Shown here piece after piece: positions 42,693 through 55,150 of a DNA stretch of 64,000 nt. The stretch spans positions 10,129,001 through 10,193,000 of the forward strand of contig NC_072795.1 of assembly GCF_028583425.1 (NCBI RefSeq), read 5' to 3'. The stretch is from Eublepharis macularius (taxonomy: Eukaryota; Chordata; Lepidosauria; Squamata; Eublepharidae). The first letter of the stretch is position 1. Each line of letters starts with the position of its first letter. The translations under genes and the position numbers were made by a program. A model generated the notes under the pieces. The model was not told the origin of the DNA. It made no database searches and saw only the letters and a list, made by a program, of their open reading frames with translations.

Positions 42693-45329
42693 TGGTGTAA
42701 AGCAAAATGACACACAAGCGTTCAAGCTCATCAGAACCTTTCATCAGTCCAGATGTTACAAAAACTAAAAAATGGAGGAAGAAAAGAAAATCAGATTTTA
42801 TAGGTGCAGAAAGCTGGCTGCGTCCTTTCAGTTGGCCCCAATAAAAGGTATTGCATGGATGTTGTAACCTGTTTTGGATGTAGCATAGGCCAATGCAGCT
42901 CTTTGCAACATTTTCTACTTTATGTGTATGTAATTTCAGCCAGGAAAAAAGAAAAATATGCCAACATAAAGTGATACTTGTTTGGTGACAAATTATTAAT
43001 TTCTGCCTCATACCAGGGTTATTTCCTTTTCAGCAGGAAAAAGAACCCTGTGATAAAACCTCTGCTGAATTTTACAAGAATGTGTTTGGCAACAAACCTA
43101 TTATGTAAGGTGTAGGTCAGACATGAGTTGATCACCCAACCACTTCTGTCCATGCCAAATACCTATGAATGTTGTCAGACAGGCTGGGGATTTTGCTGGA
43201 TGGTACATGCACAAAGTTGCACCAATTCAATCTGATGATCAGCCGACAGTACTTTTAAGGATCCCAAAGAAAAACCCAGCCGTTTACTATTGAGTTATCT
43301 GATTTGTGACTGATGTAATGGTCTATTGAAGCAATTCTTGCTGAGAGAAACAGTTATGCAGCAAGGACAGTGAATAGATGAACTCGAGCTAACTGTGGTG
43401 TATTGCAGAGTTAGGAAGGAATACAATGGACCAGTCTCTGAGCAGTCACAAATGGGGTGATGGACAGTCAACCTAATCATTAGAAAATCAGCTCCTGGTT
43501 CATGATGACCAATGAAGAAGATGTGGGCCAAATTGGCAGGTATTTTAGCATCCCAACCTTGATAAAAGGAATTATAATGATGGTGAGATCCCCTCACACA
43601 CAAGCCTTTCACACTCCTTGCAACCCAGGCAAGTAAAGGCCACACACCACCAGTCTAGCCTCCATTATAGCAGGCAGAGACCCCTGACCCAAATTTCACA
43701 GGGTTTCCTCTCTCCTCTTCCAGAGGCTCCCCCAGATAGGCAGCTCATTCCCTATATATACCTCCCCTTACTCAGCTACAACCCAGGGCTCTTGGGGAAA
43801 AGAGAACTCAGAAGTTACTTTTCCTATATATATGCATTATAACTTGGCCCATTTAATGTGATCAGAGCAGGTGTGTTTGTGTGCTTGTGTGTGTGTCAGA
43901 TATTTCCCCTCAGCTAACGATCTCAAGCCAGCTTGTGAGCAGTCCGTCCAGCCTCTGCTGTTTTAATACCTGCTTATGATATAAAATCATAAGCCACTGA
44001 ATCTAATGTGCTTCAAGTCACATTAGCAAGCCACCCAGCTGAGCAAAACATTGCCAGCTCTCACCTGGGAGAATGAGACATAAATTAAATGCAAATACAC
44101 ACCGAGTGACTGGACGTGATTGGCTCCTCTCTCCCCACACTGTGGATATGCTATCTTTGACAATAAAGGCACTCGTGCATCATCTCCCCCTGAACATTCC
44201 AGTCTCTTCTCATTGATTAGATCTTGCCTGGCAATCACCTCTGATAAGTTTAAAACGCTTCCTGGGAACATTTAATTAAAACTTTAAATTCATCAGCCAG
44301 CTCCAGGAACATTTAATTAACTGCTGTCCGAATGCAACCAATCTAATTCTTTTGTCACACCCTGGGAGCAACAATCAAGGTACTCAAGCCTTTTGTCTGT
44401 CCCAGGAGACAACCATTAATGTTTTTGTCTTACCAGCTGAAGTCACCCTCCAGCCTCAGGGCACATTCAGCCTTAAAAGAATCCTGGCTCTGTCCCAATC
44501 AAAATGAACAGTGTGGTGGGTGCCTACTTTGATCTTAGCACTGCTACCTCAGTTATCTCTCTGAGCCTTACTCACCAGCCGAAGACACAGGGCGTTCGAA
44601 GCCCTCTTTCTCCATGGACTACGCTACTCCTCTGATGATAATGATCTTTCTAATCCCACACTGTATTCCAACCTCTGGCTAATTTCCCAGGACTCTAGTG
44701 TGCTTGTGTAAACCATTTATTTGCCTCTTTCATGTGTGTGAGTTTTCCCCTTTAAATAAAAACTACTCTTTATTTTGAAGAACACCCGTCTCCTCAGTTT
44801 CCTTGGGGAGGGGACCCTCTAAAAATTGGTGGAGGATCTTATTTGTTACCCCTCTTGCATAGCCCTCTCCTCACTGCTAATTCTCTCAACTTGCAAGTAG
44901 ATCAATTCCAGTAACAAGTCAGGGTTAAACAAAAAACAAACACAATTTTTCTTTACATAATGGAACATAAGAATGAATGGATTTTAACTAATAAACAGAG
45001 AATGTTTCATAGTAACAGAACAGAATAACAGCTAGCTATCATTCTGCTGCCTCTTTTAGCAGTATCTCGAACTTTTCTCCCTCAGCAGCTCCCAAGAGCC
45101 TCCCTTCCCTCCAATGGATGCTAACTATTATTGGCCCAACATTCCACCCACTCCCATTGGCTGTGTCTCAGGAGAAATGGAGCAGGATCCAATCCTGTCC
45201 ATCACAGCGACGCTGTTAGTTATCAATCACGGTTCAACCTTCCTTTTGGGGCAACATTGTAGCATAGCACCTTCATACATTTTTGTTTGAAACATCTGCC
45301 CTCCATCCATTTCAGTCTAACTTCATGCC
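42693..45329 (+). other. Intergenic, no recognised gene
   Basis: About 2.6 kb. 43860-44830 has an LTR-like right end (AATAAAAACTACTC then CTCCTCAGTTTCC), but no left end or target duplication is visible. I found no exon-like segment. Confidence 0.35.
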
Positions 45330-45480
45330 AGGATTCAGGACTGAATCAGCATTTCTAGCGTTGTGGATGATTTCTGACCAGAGGAGAATAATTGCTGATA
45401 TTGATAAATACATCAGCAGCATTTGATATAGTCAATCATTATATTCTGGTGGAATGACCATACACAATGTTTGTGACAGC
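45330..45480 (+). repeat. Decayed CR1/L2-like LINE fragment
   Basis: The translation gives FRTESAFLALWMI, then LLIDISAAFDIVNHYIL with one shift, the conserved RT block of CR1/L2 LINEs. Confidence 0.55.
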
Positions 45481-45859
45481 CCTGGATCCAAACCTGCATT
45501 CTTTTTAATTAGTAAATGAGACTTATCTTTTCTGTTCTTGCAACTTGTGACTGCATTGTTAGCCACAGGAAGGAAAGCAAGCAACCAAGCAAGCAAGCTC
45601 TGGAAAGTTCTGGCAACTGACTGGCCCCTTTAGCCTTTGTGGCAGATCATCCAAACCAATCCTTTTTTAATGCAGAAGCTGTGAATACTCAGTATTACGT
45701 TATTCACAAGATAATGATCTGACTAAAGTTATGATAAGCTCCCTCATTGATAGATTCAAATCATACTGTTACTCAAATGGATGGTCTCCTTGCAAGTTGG
45801 GAGAATTAGCATGCAAGGATAGGCAGAGAGAGAGGGTAACGAGTGAGATTCTCTACCTG
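45481..45859 (+). other. Intergenic, unassigned
   Basis: Contains a short (AAGC)n-like run near 45570-45600. No other feature. Confidence 0.35.
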
Positions 45860-46230
45860 TGTATATGGGGATCATATCTCTACTTTTTAATGAAAGCAAG
45901 CATATGTTCAACCAAAGAGATTTTATTTATAAAATAATAGAAACCAATTGCACCAAAATACACATAGCACACACTCAGAGATAACTGGAAGACTGGGAGG
46001 AAAGTGGGAAATAAAAGTCCATGAGGCTGGGTGATATTTACCAATCTAGAAGGCAGAGAGTGTTGATAGGAAAGTGGCTTTGAGGCAACCAGCGCTTTGT
46101 AGCATGAAGAGAGGCTCAGAAGTGGATGTTGGTTTCCAGGACCCCCATACACAACTGTGGTGGAGATTAGGAAATTATACTGTGGAATGTACCTGGGGCA
46201 GAAGGGCATCTTCTGCCTCAAAGCAATAAC
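45860..46230 (-). repeat. Candidate decayed LTR, related to 21120-21530
   Basis: Co-linear motifs with 21120-21530 as described there, including the poly(A)-like ATAAATAAA on the - strand (complement near 45920-45935). Edges not defined. Confidence 0.35.
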
Positions 46231-46534
46231 TTAATGCCTTTCTCCGGGCTAAGATAATAAAATATAAAAGATTTAATTAAACCTTCCTTGGTGTTGCTAC
46301 AAGTAAAAAAGTGCTTGATGACTTGCGATGGGTAGGCCAGGTGGGTCTTATCAGATTCCTAAATAGTCCAGATTGGGAGAATGGATAAGGGAAGATCAGC
46401 AGGGTGTGGAGGTGATTAATTCAGGAATTTCTATTGTCCTAGGATTGTCGCACATCCTCCGGGTGTGGGGCTGAAAGCTTGTCTCGCCTCGTAACTAACA
46501 TGCTAGTAACTTTCCAACTCGCAGCTGGGGGTTG

Positions 46535-47170
46535 GCAGTCATTTCCTGCCTTGCCAGGCAGCATTTCTGTGTTTAAAACACATGAGGAGGCAGGCTCATG
46601 ATATAGCCATATTCATAAGCTTCCCTGTTAATGTGAGAGCTGATTTGACTGTCCTCACCCAAACCAAATGAAGCAAGTCATGGTCTTGCAACTAGAAGCT
46701 AGGGAATGAACCCACCCAGAACCTAACTGGAGCAAGGGGAACAACTTCACACCAGAGAATGATCCAAACCAAACTGAGGCAATGAGAGGCAATCTCACAA
46801 CTGGAGGCACACCCAAGCAAGGGAAGGGAACCCCCATAACAAAACTGATGTAAGAGGACCAACTTTCATCCATTCCCCCCAAGCCAAACTGAAGCAAAGG
46901 ACACTCTTGCAACTGAGCCCAACTGAACCAGTATTATTCAAAGCTGCCAGGCACTGGGTTCATCCCGGGGTGAAACTCCAGCAGAATAAGCAGGAAAATG
47001 CACAATAACTAAGACAACTTCAAACTAAAGTCCCCACACACTCACCCAGAAGCTCAACCAAAGCACCCACACACACACACAAACACACATAGCATTTTCT
47101 GCCTCGCCAGGCAGCATTTCTGTGTTTAAAACACATGAGAAGGCAGGCTTATGGTACAGCCATATTCATA
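46535..47170 (+). repeat. Direct repeat pair bracketing a degenerate CCAAACTGAAGCAA repeat
   Basis: GCCAGGCAGCATTTCTGTG through GCCATATTCATA occurs at about 46552-46616 and again at 47104-47170. Between them, 46660-46930 repeats AACCAAACTGAAGCAA..CTTGCAACTGGA-like units. Possibly a tandem duplication or short-LTR-like structure. Confidence 0.55.
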
Positions 47171-47820
47171 GTCAAAGATCCAGAGGAGTTAGCCATGTTA
47201 GTCTAGTAGCAAAATCAAAAAGAGTCCAATAGCACCTTTAAGACTAACCAATTTTATTGTAGCATAAGCTTTCGAGAATCAAGTTCTCTTCGTCAGATGC
47301 ATGATACAAACTGGGCAAATACAGAAGAGGAGGAGGGAGAGGGGAGAGAAAAGGGCATATATCAGAAGGGGACAAGATGCAATTAGCGGGGAGGCAATCA
47401 AAACATTCCTTTGCTAGTAAATGTAAACATCTCCTTTTGGTGTGGAGTCAGTTTGCCGTGTTAGTTTGTAGCAGTATAAGCATCCAATTCCTATGTAGTA
47501 TAAGCCTTCAATAACCACAGCTCTCCCTGCCAGATGCATCTGACAAAGAGAACTGTGGTCTCCAAAAGCCCATACCAGGCGCCACTGGGCTCCCCCAGAC
47601 CACGCTGCTGTAAAGGAAATCTGTTACATGTGATAATGTGATAACCATTCATAGTCTTTATTCAGTCCCAGCTTGACAGAGTCAAATTTGCATATGAATT
47701 CCAATTCAGCAGCCTCCCGTTGGATTTTGTTTTTGAAAGGTTTCTGTTGAACCACAGCGACCTTTAAGTCTTTGATGGAATGTCCTGGTAGAGTGAAGTG
47801 TTCTCCCACTGGTTTTTGGA
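47171..47820 (-). mobile_element. 5'-truncated Penelope-like element with 13-bp target duplication
   Basis: AGCCATATTCATA at 47158-47170 recurs at 47821-47833. Read on the - strand the insert begins inside the GIY-YIG domain (QKPVGEHFTLPGHS, EAAELEFICKFDS), reaches a stop at about 47627, and continues with two tail units ending near 47175. Compared with 35819-36710 it has lost the GIY-YIG catalytic N-terminal part. Confidence 0.88.
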
Positions 47821-47833
47821 AGCCATATTCATA

Positions 47834-48299
47834 AGCTTCCCTATTAGGGGTATGCACTTTGGGTTTCCGATTTGGGTTTTTAACCTGAATTGGCCTAATT
47901 TGGAAATATTTGGAGTTCTATGTTTTGTGAGAATTGTGTTACATATAAGTATGTTCTTCTGCGTTTAGTAAATTGTGTGCCCCTGAGGAAGCACAGTGTG
48001 AAAATAGCACGTGTGAAATGGAAACGGCCGATTGACCGTAGGGCAAGGACGTCTGGGATCAGACACCGGATGAAGGACACAACACCACCTGCCATCTATT
48101 TTGCACTTTCTGCACTTTATTGACTGTTCATTGACTGTATACACTTGCAGATAAAAGTGGTTGGTTACTGTATCTGTCAGAGGCAGTATGAATATTGCAT
48201 ACTTATTTATGAATAATATATTTATGAATTTATGTAAACCAGATGTGATTTATGCATTGCATGCACTTTGAAATTGAATATTTTTTGGTTGATTGGTTA
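47834..48299 (+). other. Unassigned repeat-like sequence
   Basis: TAGGGGTATGCACTTTGGG at 47845 resembles a hAT terminus, but I cannot find its partner. 47915-48290 includes CCCCTGAGGAAGCACAGTGTG and looks like a retroelement 3' region. Confidence 0.35.
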
Positions 48300-49166
48300 A
48301 TTTTGTAGAGGGGACTCTATTTTCCTTAGGGGTCCTACTTCTACCTGTCCTCTCAAGACTCCCCCCCCCCGATTCCAGGGAGATTGGACCCTGGGGGGGC
48401 ATTTTGTGCCCCACCAGGTAAAGTGCCCCAGCCACCTCCAATCTTCATTATTCCCAAATAATGGCAAAGCTATGGGAGCTATTGAGGGAGCTGTGGATTG
48501 GCATTTTGAAAGCAAAATGCACCATATTTGGAGGTGATCTACTCCTCGCTGTCCTATGAAGATCCCCCATGTTTTAGGGAGATTATACCCCAAAGGGCAC
48601 TATATGGCTCCCCAAAAATGTGTCCCATCCACTCCATTTGGGGGGTCTTCGGAGGACAGTGAGGACTATGTCCCCTGCAAATTTGGTGGGCATTGGACAT
48701 TGGGAAGGTCAGTTTGTAACCCCTTAAAGTAGCTTCCACCAGAGAGTCCCGTTTTTGCCACTGTGAACAGAAAATGACAACAAAGCGAAGGCCCTATGGA
48801 TCTTCCCTTTCCCGGGGTGCAATCTCTCTGAAACTTGGGGGTCTTCAGAGGACAGTGAGGACCATGTCCCCTGCAAATTTGGTGGGTATTGGACATTGGC
48901 AAGGTCAGTTTGTGGGGTGTTTAAAGGGCCCTGCCACTTGCATGTGGCAGGAAAGGGCCCTTTAAACTATCAGCTGGCAGGCGGCAGGGGGGAATTCCCC
49001 TGCTACCTGCCAGCTGATAGTTTAAAGAGATCTTTAAGGGGCCATGAACAACAAACATGTTTGTGAACAGGGTCATATCCGTTACTGTTTGTTGTTCATT
49101 GTTCATGGATGGCAACGAACAACAAACAGCTTGTTCTTCTTTTTTTCCCATTTGTGCCCATGTCTA
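48300..49166. mobile_element. Non-autonomous hAT remnant (right end intact)
   Basis: It ends in GTGCCCATGTCTA at 49166, the terminus seen in the element at 29739-30570, preceded by the same ATGGCAACGAACAACAAACA. It contains a 193-bp-spaced direct repeat (48648-48725 and 48841-48918) and a strong hairpin at 48961-49025. The left terminus is not found. Confidence 0.6.
48961..49025. repeat. 65-bp hairpin within hAT remnant
   Basis: TTTAAACTATCAGCTGGCAG is complementary to CTGCCAGCTGATAGTTTAAA-like sequence, with a GGCAGGGG / CCCCTGC inner stem around GGAATTCC. Confidence 0.8.
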
Positions 49167-50559
49167 GTCAGGACAGAACAACATGTTGTGATGAAATCCT
49201 GTGCAATTCCACTATAGCCTGAGCTCATTGTTTTCAGTTGCTTAGACTGGAGTGACTGTGCATAGGAATGAACTGCTGATTATTGCAAGATAGTATCATC
49301 AGCGTATTGATGTCAACTAACCTGAAGCTTACTGATGGGTTCATTTAATGGTCTCGGTTAGATATGAATGACCATAGCTGAGAAAACACAGCCTTGAGGG
49401 ATTCCCTAATTCAGGACGCTTACAAGTAAGTCAGCGTGCTCAATGAAAACTCTCTGAATCCACTCAGAATATGACGCCACCAGAGAGCAATAACTCCATT
49501 ATCTCTTTTCCAAATATTCTAATGCACTGAAATGATCAATGGTTTGAGGGCCTTGGATTGGTCATGAAGGAACAACACAGATGCCTTTCCCTTCTCCATC
49601 TGTAAATGGAGATAATCCCCTTGACATCCCCAAGTGAGACCAAGAGACAAATTATAAACAGGCCAAGAGCAGATACATCATTCACTTGCAAAAGTGTTAC
49701 AGTGTTCTAATGAATAATCTTTATTCTACATCCAGGGGTCAGGTAAACGTGTAAGCAGCCCCCAAATGATCTTGAAAAGTTGGGCTAGATCAGCTGCTGC
49801 AATTGATGAGGGACAAAATGAGCCGTCACTGTCTCATTGCCATCTCAAATATCTGTAAGTGAGCAATAGGTTGTTTTCTATTTGACTTCCATACTGGGTT
49901 TTTCTACATGGGAGGAGAAGACAACAAATTGCTCTAACAATTTGATGTTCCACACCAACACAAGAGCATAAATTAAGTTATCATTTGTTATCTGCTACAC
50001 CAAGGACTGTTCTTTGGAGCTCTTCCAGATCTTCAGGCCTTGTGCAGCTAGAGACACAAAGAGAATACATGTTTGATATTATATCATATCAAAGAATCAA
50101 AAACAGGTTGCGTACAGTCAAGGATGATTTCAAAAGGGAGTAGCTTGTTTTCCATGAGAACTCTGGCACACATTAATCAACACCCATTTCTGTGACCCTC
50201 CAGTCTCCCTTGTAATCAGGCCATGATTAATAACTGCTGTTTGCTGGACAATAACCTGGGATTTCAACCCAAGACAAAAGGACTTCTTCAGGACAGGCAG
50301 AGTAAGAGCTGTCTTCTCCCTTCTACTCCTCCTCTTTAAATGTACCTGTTGTGTTCTATCTTACAGCACGTGTCCTTAATTATGACATCCTACATTTGGC
50401 CAGCTGGCCCTCCCATCCTTCCGATCCTCGCAGTCTCCCCACCCTCCTTGGCCTAGCAGGGGACACCTTCTTTCTTTTCCATACCTTTCTCTCCCATATG
50501 CTATCCACATTTTTGTGTCCCTCATGAGGTGCTCGCATTCTCTCTCTTTCCTTTTTTAA
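49167..50559 (+). other. Intergenic, no recognised feature
   Basis: About 1.4 kb, no gene or repeat I can name. Confidence 0.4.
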
Positions 50560-50636
50560 AAAACTGAATATAGAATATATTAGAATGACATCAAGAGAGT
50601 TTAGCTTACCATTTACATGTAAAATTCCAACATATT

Positions 50637-52505
50637 TCAAAAGGAAGTGAGCACCTGGGGGACAAAGGAGGGTGGTAGAATACCATGTTTACTGAGGTAA
50701 GTCAGCAGCGGAAACCAGGTTTGTGTGAATTTGTCTTGGGAATCTTCAGTATCAGATTGTTTTAGACAATGTGGTATTTTCTCGTAAACGAAAAACTCCC
50801 ATAGTTTTTTATACCATGCTTGAATGGTGGGAGAGTGGTTGTCTTTCCATTTGGCTGCAATAGCCATTTTTGCTGCTCCTACTAGAATGGCTATTTCTCT
50901 CCTTGATGACAATTCAGACCTGTTTTCCCAAACATTTAACAGCAATGATTCTGGTGAATTATTTCATGAATATTTTTTATGATGTCCTTCCAAAATTTGT
51001 TCACTTTTCGGCAAGCCCACCAGCAATGAGCATAAGTGCCAGGATTCCTACAATTCTTCCAGCATAAGGGAGATCTAGAGCTATCCATATAGTGTAATTT
51101 TGGGGGAGTAAGATACCAGTTCATCAAAATTTTGAATGCTTGCAATTGAATAGGGAAGGCTCTCATTTAAAATGATTTCCAGATGTGATTCCAATGTTCC
51201 TCTGTCAAATCTATTGAACACATAGTCTGCTAGGTCTTTTGATATTTTGGAGCCTTAACTGCATCCTCTCCAAGTAAAATTTTATATATAATTGAGAGTA
51301 AACCTCTCGTAGCACCCTCATTTGTATTAAGTATTTTTTCAAAGTCAGTTTTAGGTCTCTTTAGTGCCTTCTGTATATTTAGGTCTCTCATTAAATGTTG
51401 TAACTGGAGATAGCTGTACCATGGTATATTCATATCTAAAAATTGTTCTAAATCTGCCTTTCCTCTGAGAGTACCTTTGTGAGTAATGTCAGCTAGTGTT
51501 AACGTGCCTGCTTGTTTCCAATGAGGCTGGAATTCCTTACCTGGAGGAAACCAGCGTTGGTTAGTAAATGCCTGCAATGGAGAGAAATAGGGATAATTTC
51601 TTTCTCCACCTATCCCAAGTCTTTATGTAGGAATTCATTTTTCAGTGCCTGAATGGGACAGATGGAGGGACAATTCCAAAATACTTCATTTAAGGTTCTG
51701 GGATGAATATAAGTTCCTTCTACATGTATCCAGCCCTCCATTGCTTGTTTGTTTAGCATTTGAACTACATTGACCAATTTAGCTGCATGGTAATATAGTT
51801 TCAGATCTGGTATCCTTAACCCTCCCTTCTTGGAATGATTACGTAATACTTTAAAGTTGACTCTTTGTCTTTTATAAGACCAGAGGAAATTATTTAACGT
51901 TGTTTGCCATTTGTTTAGTTGTGTATCAGATACCTCTATTGGGATGGAGCAAAAAAGAAATAAGAATCTCGGGAACACAAAACTCTTTATTAGATCTATT
52001 CTGTCAGGCCAGGTTAGGGTTTGTTTATGCCGTTTTCTCAGCTGGTTTGCAATATCAGTAGTTAATTTAGTATAATTGAATTTGAAAAGGTGTTTTAGTT
52101 CTAGATCGATTTGTATACCAAAATGTCTCCAGCTAGAGGTATCCCAGCTGAATGTAAAAGTCGTTTTTAAAATCTTTTTTTCCTCCTCAAAAAGTTTTAT
52201 AGGGAAGAGTTCTGATTTTTCTTGATTCACACTAAGACCAGAAACTCTGCTGAAACCTGCTAGTGTTTTGCTCATTTCTGGTAACGATTGTATTGGATGT
52301 GATATATAGAGCACCAGATTATCAGCAAACAAGCTTATTTGATGTTCTTGGCCTCCTACATGTATCCCTTTGATCTTTTTATTGGCTCGTATTGCTTCAG
52401 CTAGGGGCTCTGTCCCCAGAGCAGCGGGGGACAGAGGGTAGCCTTGCTGTGTCCCTCTAGCGGTAGGAAAAGAATTTGACATTAATCCATTTGCTCACAG
52501 CTGTC
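50637..52505 (-). pseudogene. L1-B ORF2: end of RT and C-terminal region
   Basis: The longest open piece (51610-52482) has MSNSFPTARGTQQGYPLSP and then SLFADNLVLYI. The second catalytic Asp of FADD is Asn here, so it would be inactive. GGLRIPDLKLYYHAAKLVNV follows, then, after shifts, LNWYLTPPKLHYMD and the CxxC-like CWKN..GTYAHCWW. The frame breaks near 51600, 51200 and 50940. Confidence 0.88.
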
Positions 52506-53199
52506 AGGTCTTGCCAGGTACTTCTCCCAAACACTTTACTGCATCACTACAGTGTATGAGTTAAAAAATGTTCATTAGAGTAAATACCAGCATCAAGATG
52601 CTGCAACGAGGGAATTGACTGGAATGCCTAAAGGAAGTAAAGCAGATGTATTGTCGAAGGCTTTCACGCCAGAGAACAATGGTTGTTGTGGATTTTCTGG
52701 GCTGTATAGCCGTGGAAACTCACCCCCACCTTCCTGAGTAGATATAAATTACCTGCCAACATCTTTTCCACACTGTGACACTGAGAGATCTCTGTCTTTT
52801 AGTGCTACACCTCTGAAGATGCCAGTCACAGCTGCTGGCGAAACATCAGGAACTACAATGCCAAGACCATGGCAATACAGCCCGGAAAACCCACAACAGC
52901 CATCGAAGTAAAGCAGGATTAATTATAGGCCAGTGTCTGCTCCCCCCTGTTTGGAAAGGAAAGTCATTTAGGATTTTGACGTGCATCGCATGGGAATGAG
53001 GAAGCCGGGAGAGGAGTTCAATCCAGTCTTCATAATAAGTCCAGGATCACATTCACAGGCTTCTGCAGGAACTCATAACCAAAACACCTTGCCTGGAAGA
53101 TAACAAGCCCATACAACTATAGATATACTCTGCATGTACTCAGAGGCACTGAAGCAAAATACTTACGATGCACAGCAAATAGGCTGAAAGCTGATCTGC
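52506..53199. repeat. Insertion in L1-B containing a Penelope-like or similar terminal repeat
   Basis: 52650-52912 carries GTCGAAGGCTTTCACG, TGGGCTGTATAGCCGTGG, CCTCTGAAGATGCCAG, GCTGGCGAAACATCAGGA and CAGCCCGGAAAACCCACAAC, a very common reptilian repeat. The two outer parts are inverted relatives (GGCTGTATAGCC versus AATACAGCCCGG). The flanks are unassigned. Confidence 0.55.
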
Positions 53200-53515
53200 C
53201 AGCACCTTTGCTGTTGGAGCTTCATATATACTTGATATCTGCCTAAGGAATCTTTCCCCAAACCCCATTTTATTCAGCAAGGCTTTTTAATATGGAATTT
53301 CTATGGAACCAAAGCCTTTTCTATATAAATTGAAAGCAGCATTGAGGGGTCTGGCTGGTGTCTACCATAATTTATCACATTTAGAACATGTCTGACGTTG
53401 TCAGTCATATTTTTCTTTGGAATAATCCCAGTTTGGTCTATATTGATGTAATTTGGTATTATTTTTTTCAATCTTTGTACTATCACTTGTTTGTCTTATC
53501 TTTACTATACAAAAT
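53200..53515 (-). pseudogene. L1-B ORF2: RT palm, first half
   Basis: VIVQRLKKIIPNYINIDQTG then KKNMTDNVRHVLNVI is the conserved L1 RT motif before the catalytic block; SIYIEKA replaces the usual DAEKAF, so the first catalytic Asp is lost (DA to YI). It continues, shifted, as KALLNKMGFGERFLRQI and SIYEAPTAKV. Confidence 0.82.
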
Positions 53516-53941
53516 TCAAATAAGTAATATTTACATAGTTTGGGCCACACTCGGGTCTCAAAGGTGACAAGTGGGGCTTTGGCTTCCTACTGAAGCATTC
53601 CAGAGTGGGATTGCTATATCACATCCTAATACAATATTCATTTACTCGGAAGTAAGTACCACAGGTTTCAATGGAACATACTGCTGAGTAACAGCCTGGT
53701 TTTCAAAAACAGATGCATTATGCAGGAACACAGATTCCCCCATTGCCATAGTTTTCCTGTACAGATCAACATTCTCACCTCCTTTATTGTATTTAAAGCC
53801 TGTGCTGGCAACCAAGGGCAGAAGGAGATGGGTAAGCTGGTAGGTAAGGAGAAGAACAGATGAAGAATCAGAACTGAATGTCCAGCTGTTTGTGCATGTG
53901 CCTCTGTAGAGAAATTACCATAAAAAACTTTGGCAATGTCA
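53516..53941 (-). other. Unassigned segment between L1-B and hairpin MITE
   Basis: Either distal 3' UTR of the NPR3 retrocopy or an older insert. TTACTCGGAAGTAAGTACCA with TTTCAATGGAACATACT is reminiscent of a common vertebrate repeat. The junction with L1 is near 53512. Confidence 0.35.
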
Positions 53942-54059
53942 GGGCCAAGCTACAAGTGACGAATGACACTTGAACGGCAAGTGGATTGAGTGGAGCACAA
54001 GTGAACAAGGAGAAATACACTTGCCGTTCAAGAGTCATTCGTCACTTGTAGCTTCACCC
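53942..54059. mobile_element. Short palindromic MITE with GGGCCAAGCTACAAGTGA terminus, copy 2
   Basis: 118 bp. The arms GGGCCAAGCTACAAGTGACG and CGTCACTTGTAGCTTCACCC are complementary, with internal ACGGCAAGTG / CACTTGCCGT pairing. Flanked on both sides by TCA (53939-53941 and 54060-54062), a possible 3-bp target duplication. Confidence 0.75.
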
Positions 54060-55145
54060 TCAGGAACCTTAATTACAGTAACTGGTGGCAGTTAGGCCAC
54101 ATGCAACAGATTGAGATGGGAATAAGGTCTTGAGGTGACAGAATAGACTGTGGTACTACCCTATCTACTACTTCAATTGGAAGCCTAGCAATGACAGGAC
54201 TCCCTAGAACCTTTTCCTCCAATGTTTTAATGGTTTACTTTCAGGGAGTTTGTATTTCCACCCTCTCTGCTGGGGTTTTTTTTTTTTGGCAACCATTTGC
54301 AAAAAAAACGGTTATAAAATAGGAAAGCAGTGCCAGTCAGTTTGGTATTTTGCAGGGATCTTTAAAATATAATCCCTATTTATATTATGGATATGTTGCA
54401 CATGTGAGAACTTTCTAGAAATAAATGGTAATTTGCTTAAACCCAATTTTTTCTTCTTCTCCAGAAACACTGGCATACAGTTGTCTTATCAACACTAATA
54501 AAACAAAATCTTCAAGGATCTTCAAAACCAATCTTTGTCTATTTTCTTTCCATAAATTACAGTGTGTGTATTGTACTACTAATACATTCCCTTCCTTACA
54601 CCGCTGCCACCAATAACTAAACATATTTCTGCTCCTTCTATGAAAGTAGCAGTTTTATCTCCGAGATCCCATTTCTTTTACAATTACTCTGGTGTGAGAT
54701 ACAGCTAAAGGAGGACCACCTGAAGTTCAAAAAAAGGCGTCAGGAAGAACCATTCATGTCTCCAAGAAACAAATGGCTGGCCAAAGCAACCTGATTTGGA
54801 ATATACAAAGAGAGTATCATGCACAGTGAAAAAACCTGCACTTTGTTTTTGTAATTCTCCTTTCCACAAGAGAAAAAGGCCATGCGACATAACGTGGCTA
54901 GTAAACAATTCCTGAGTTTCTGAAAGAAATTAAGACAAAATTACTCTACTTTGAAAAATTCGAGTCCTTAATGAGCCTCTTCTTTTCTGTTGCCATCTTT
55001 GGTAGGATCCATTTTTCGACAGATTTTCCCCACAATTTCTTTCTTGCCAGTTCATACAGCAGAAAAGTGAGATCTGATAGAGTCTTCTCGTAATTGCTGG
55101 TGCTTGCCGATATTGTATTCTTCCAGTTGACTTCGCCCCTCAATA

Positions 55146-55150
55146 GTTAT
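55146..55150 (+). repeat. 5-bp target duplication of solo LTR
   Basis: GTTAT here and at 56298-56302. One copy plus the LTR removed restores the NPR3 frame through [11 protein letters not shown]. Confidence 0.88.
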
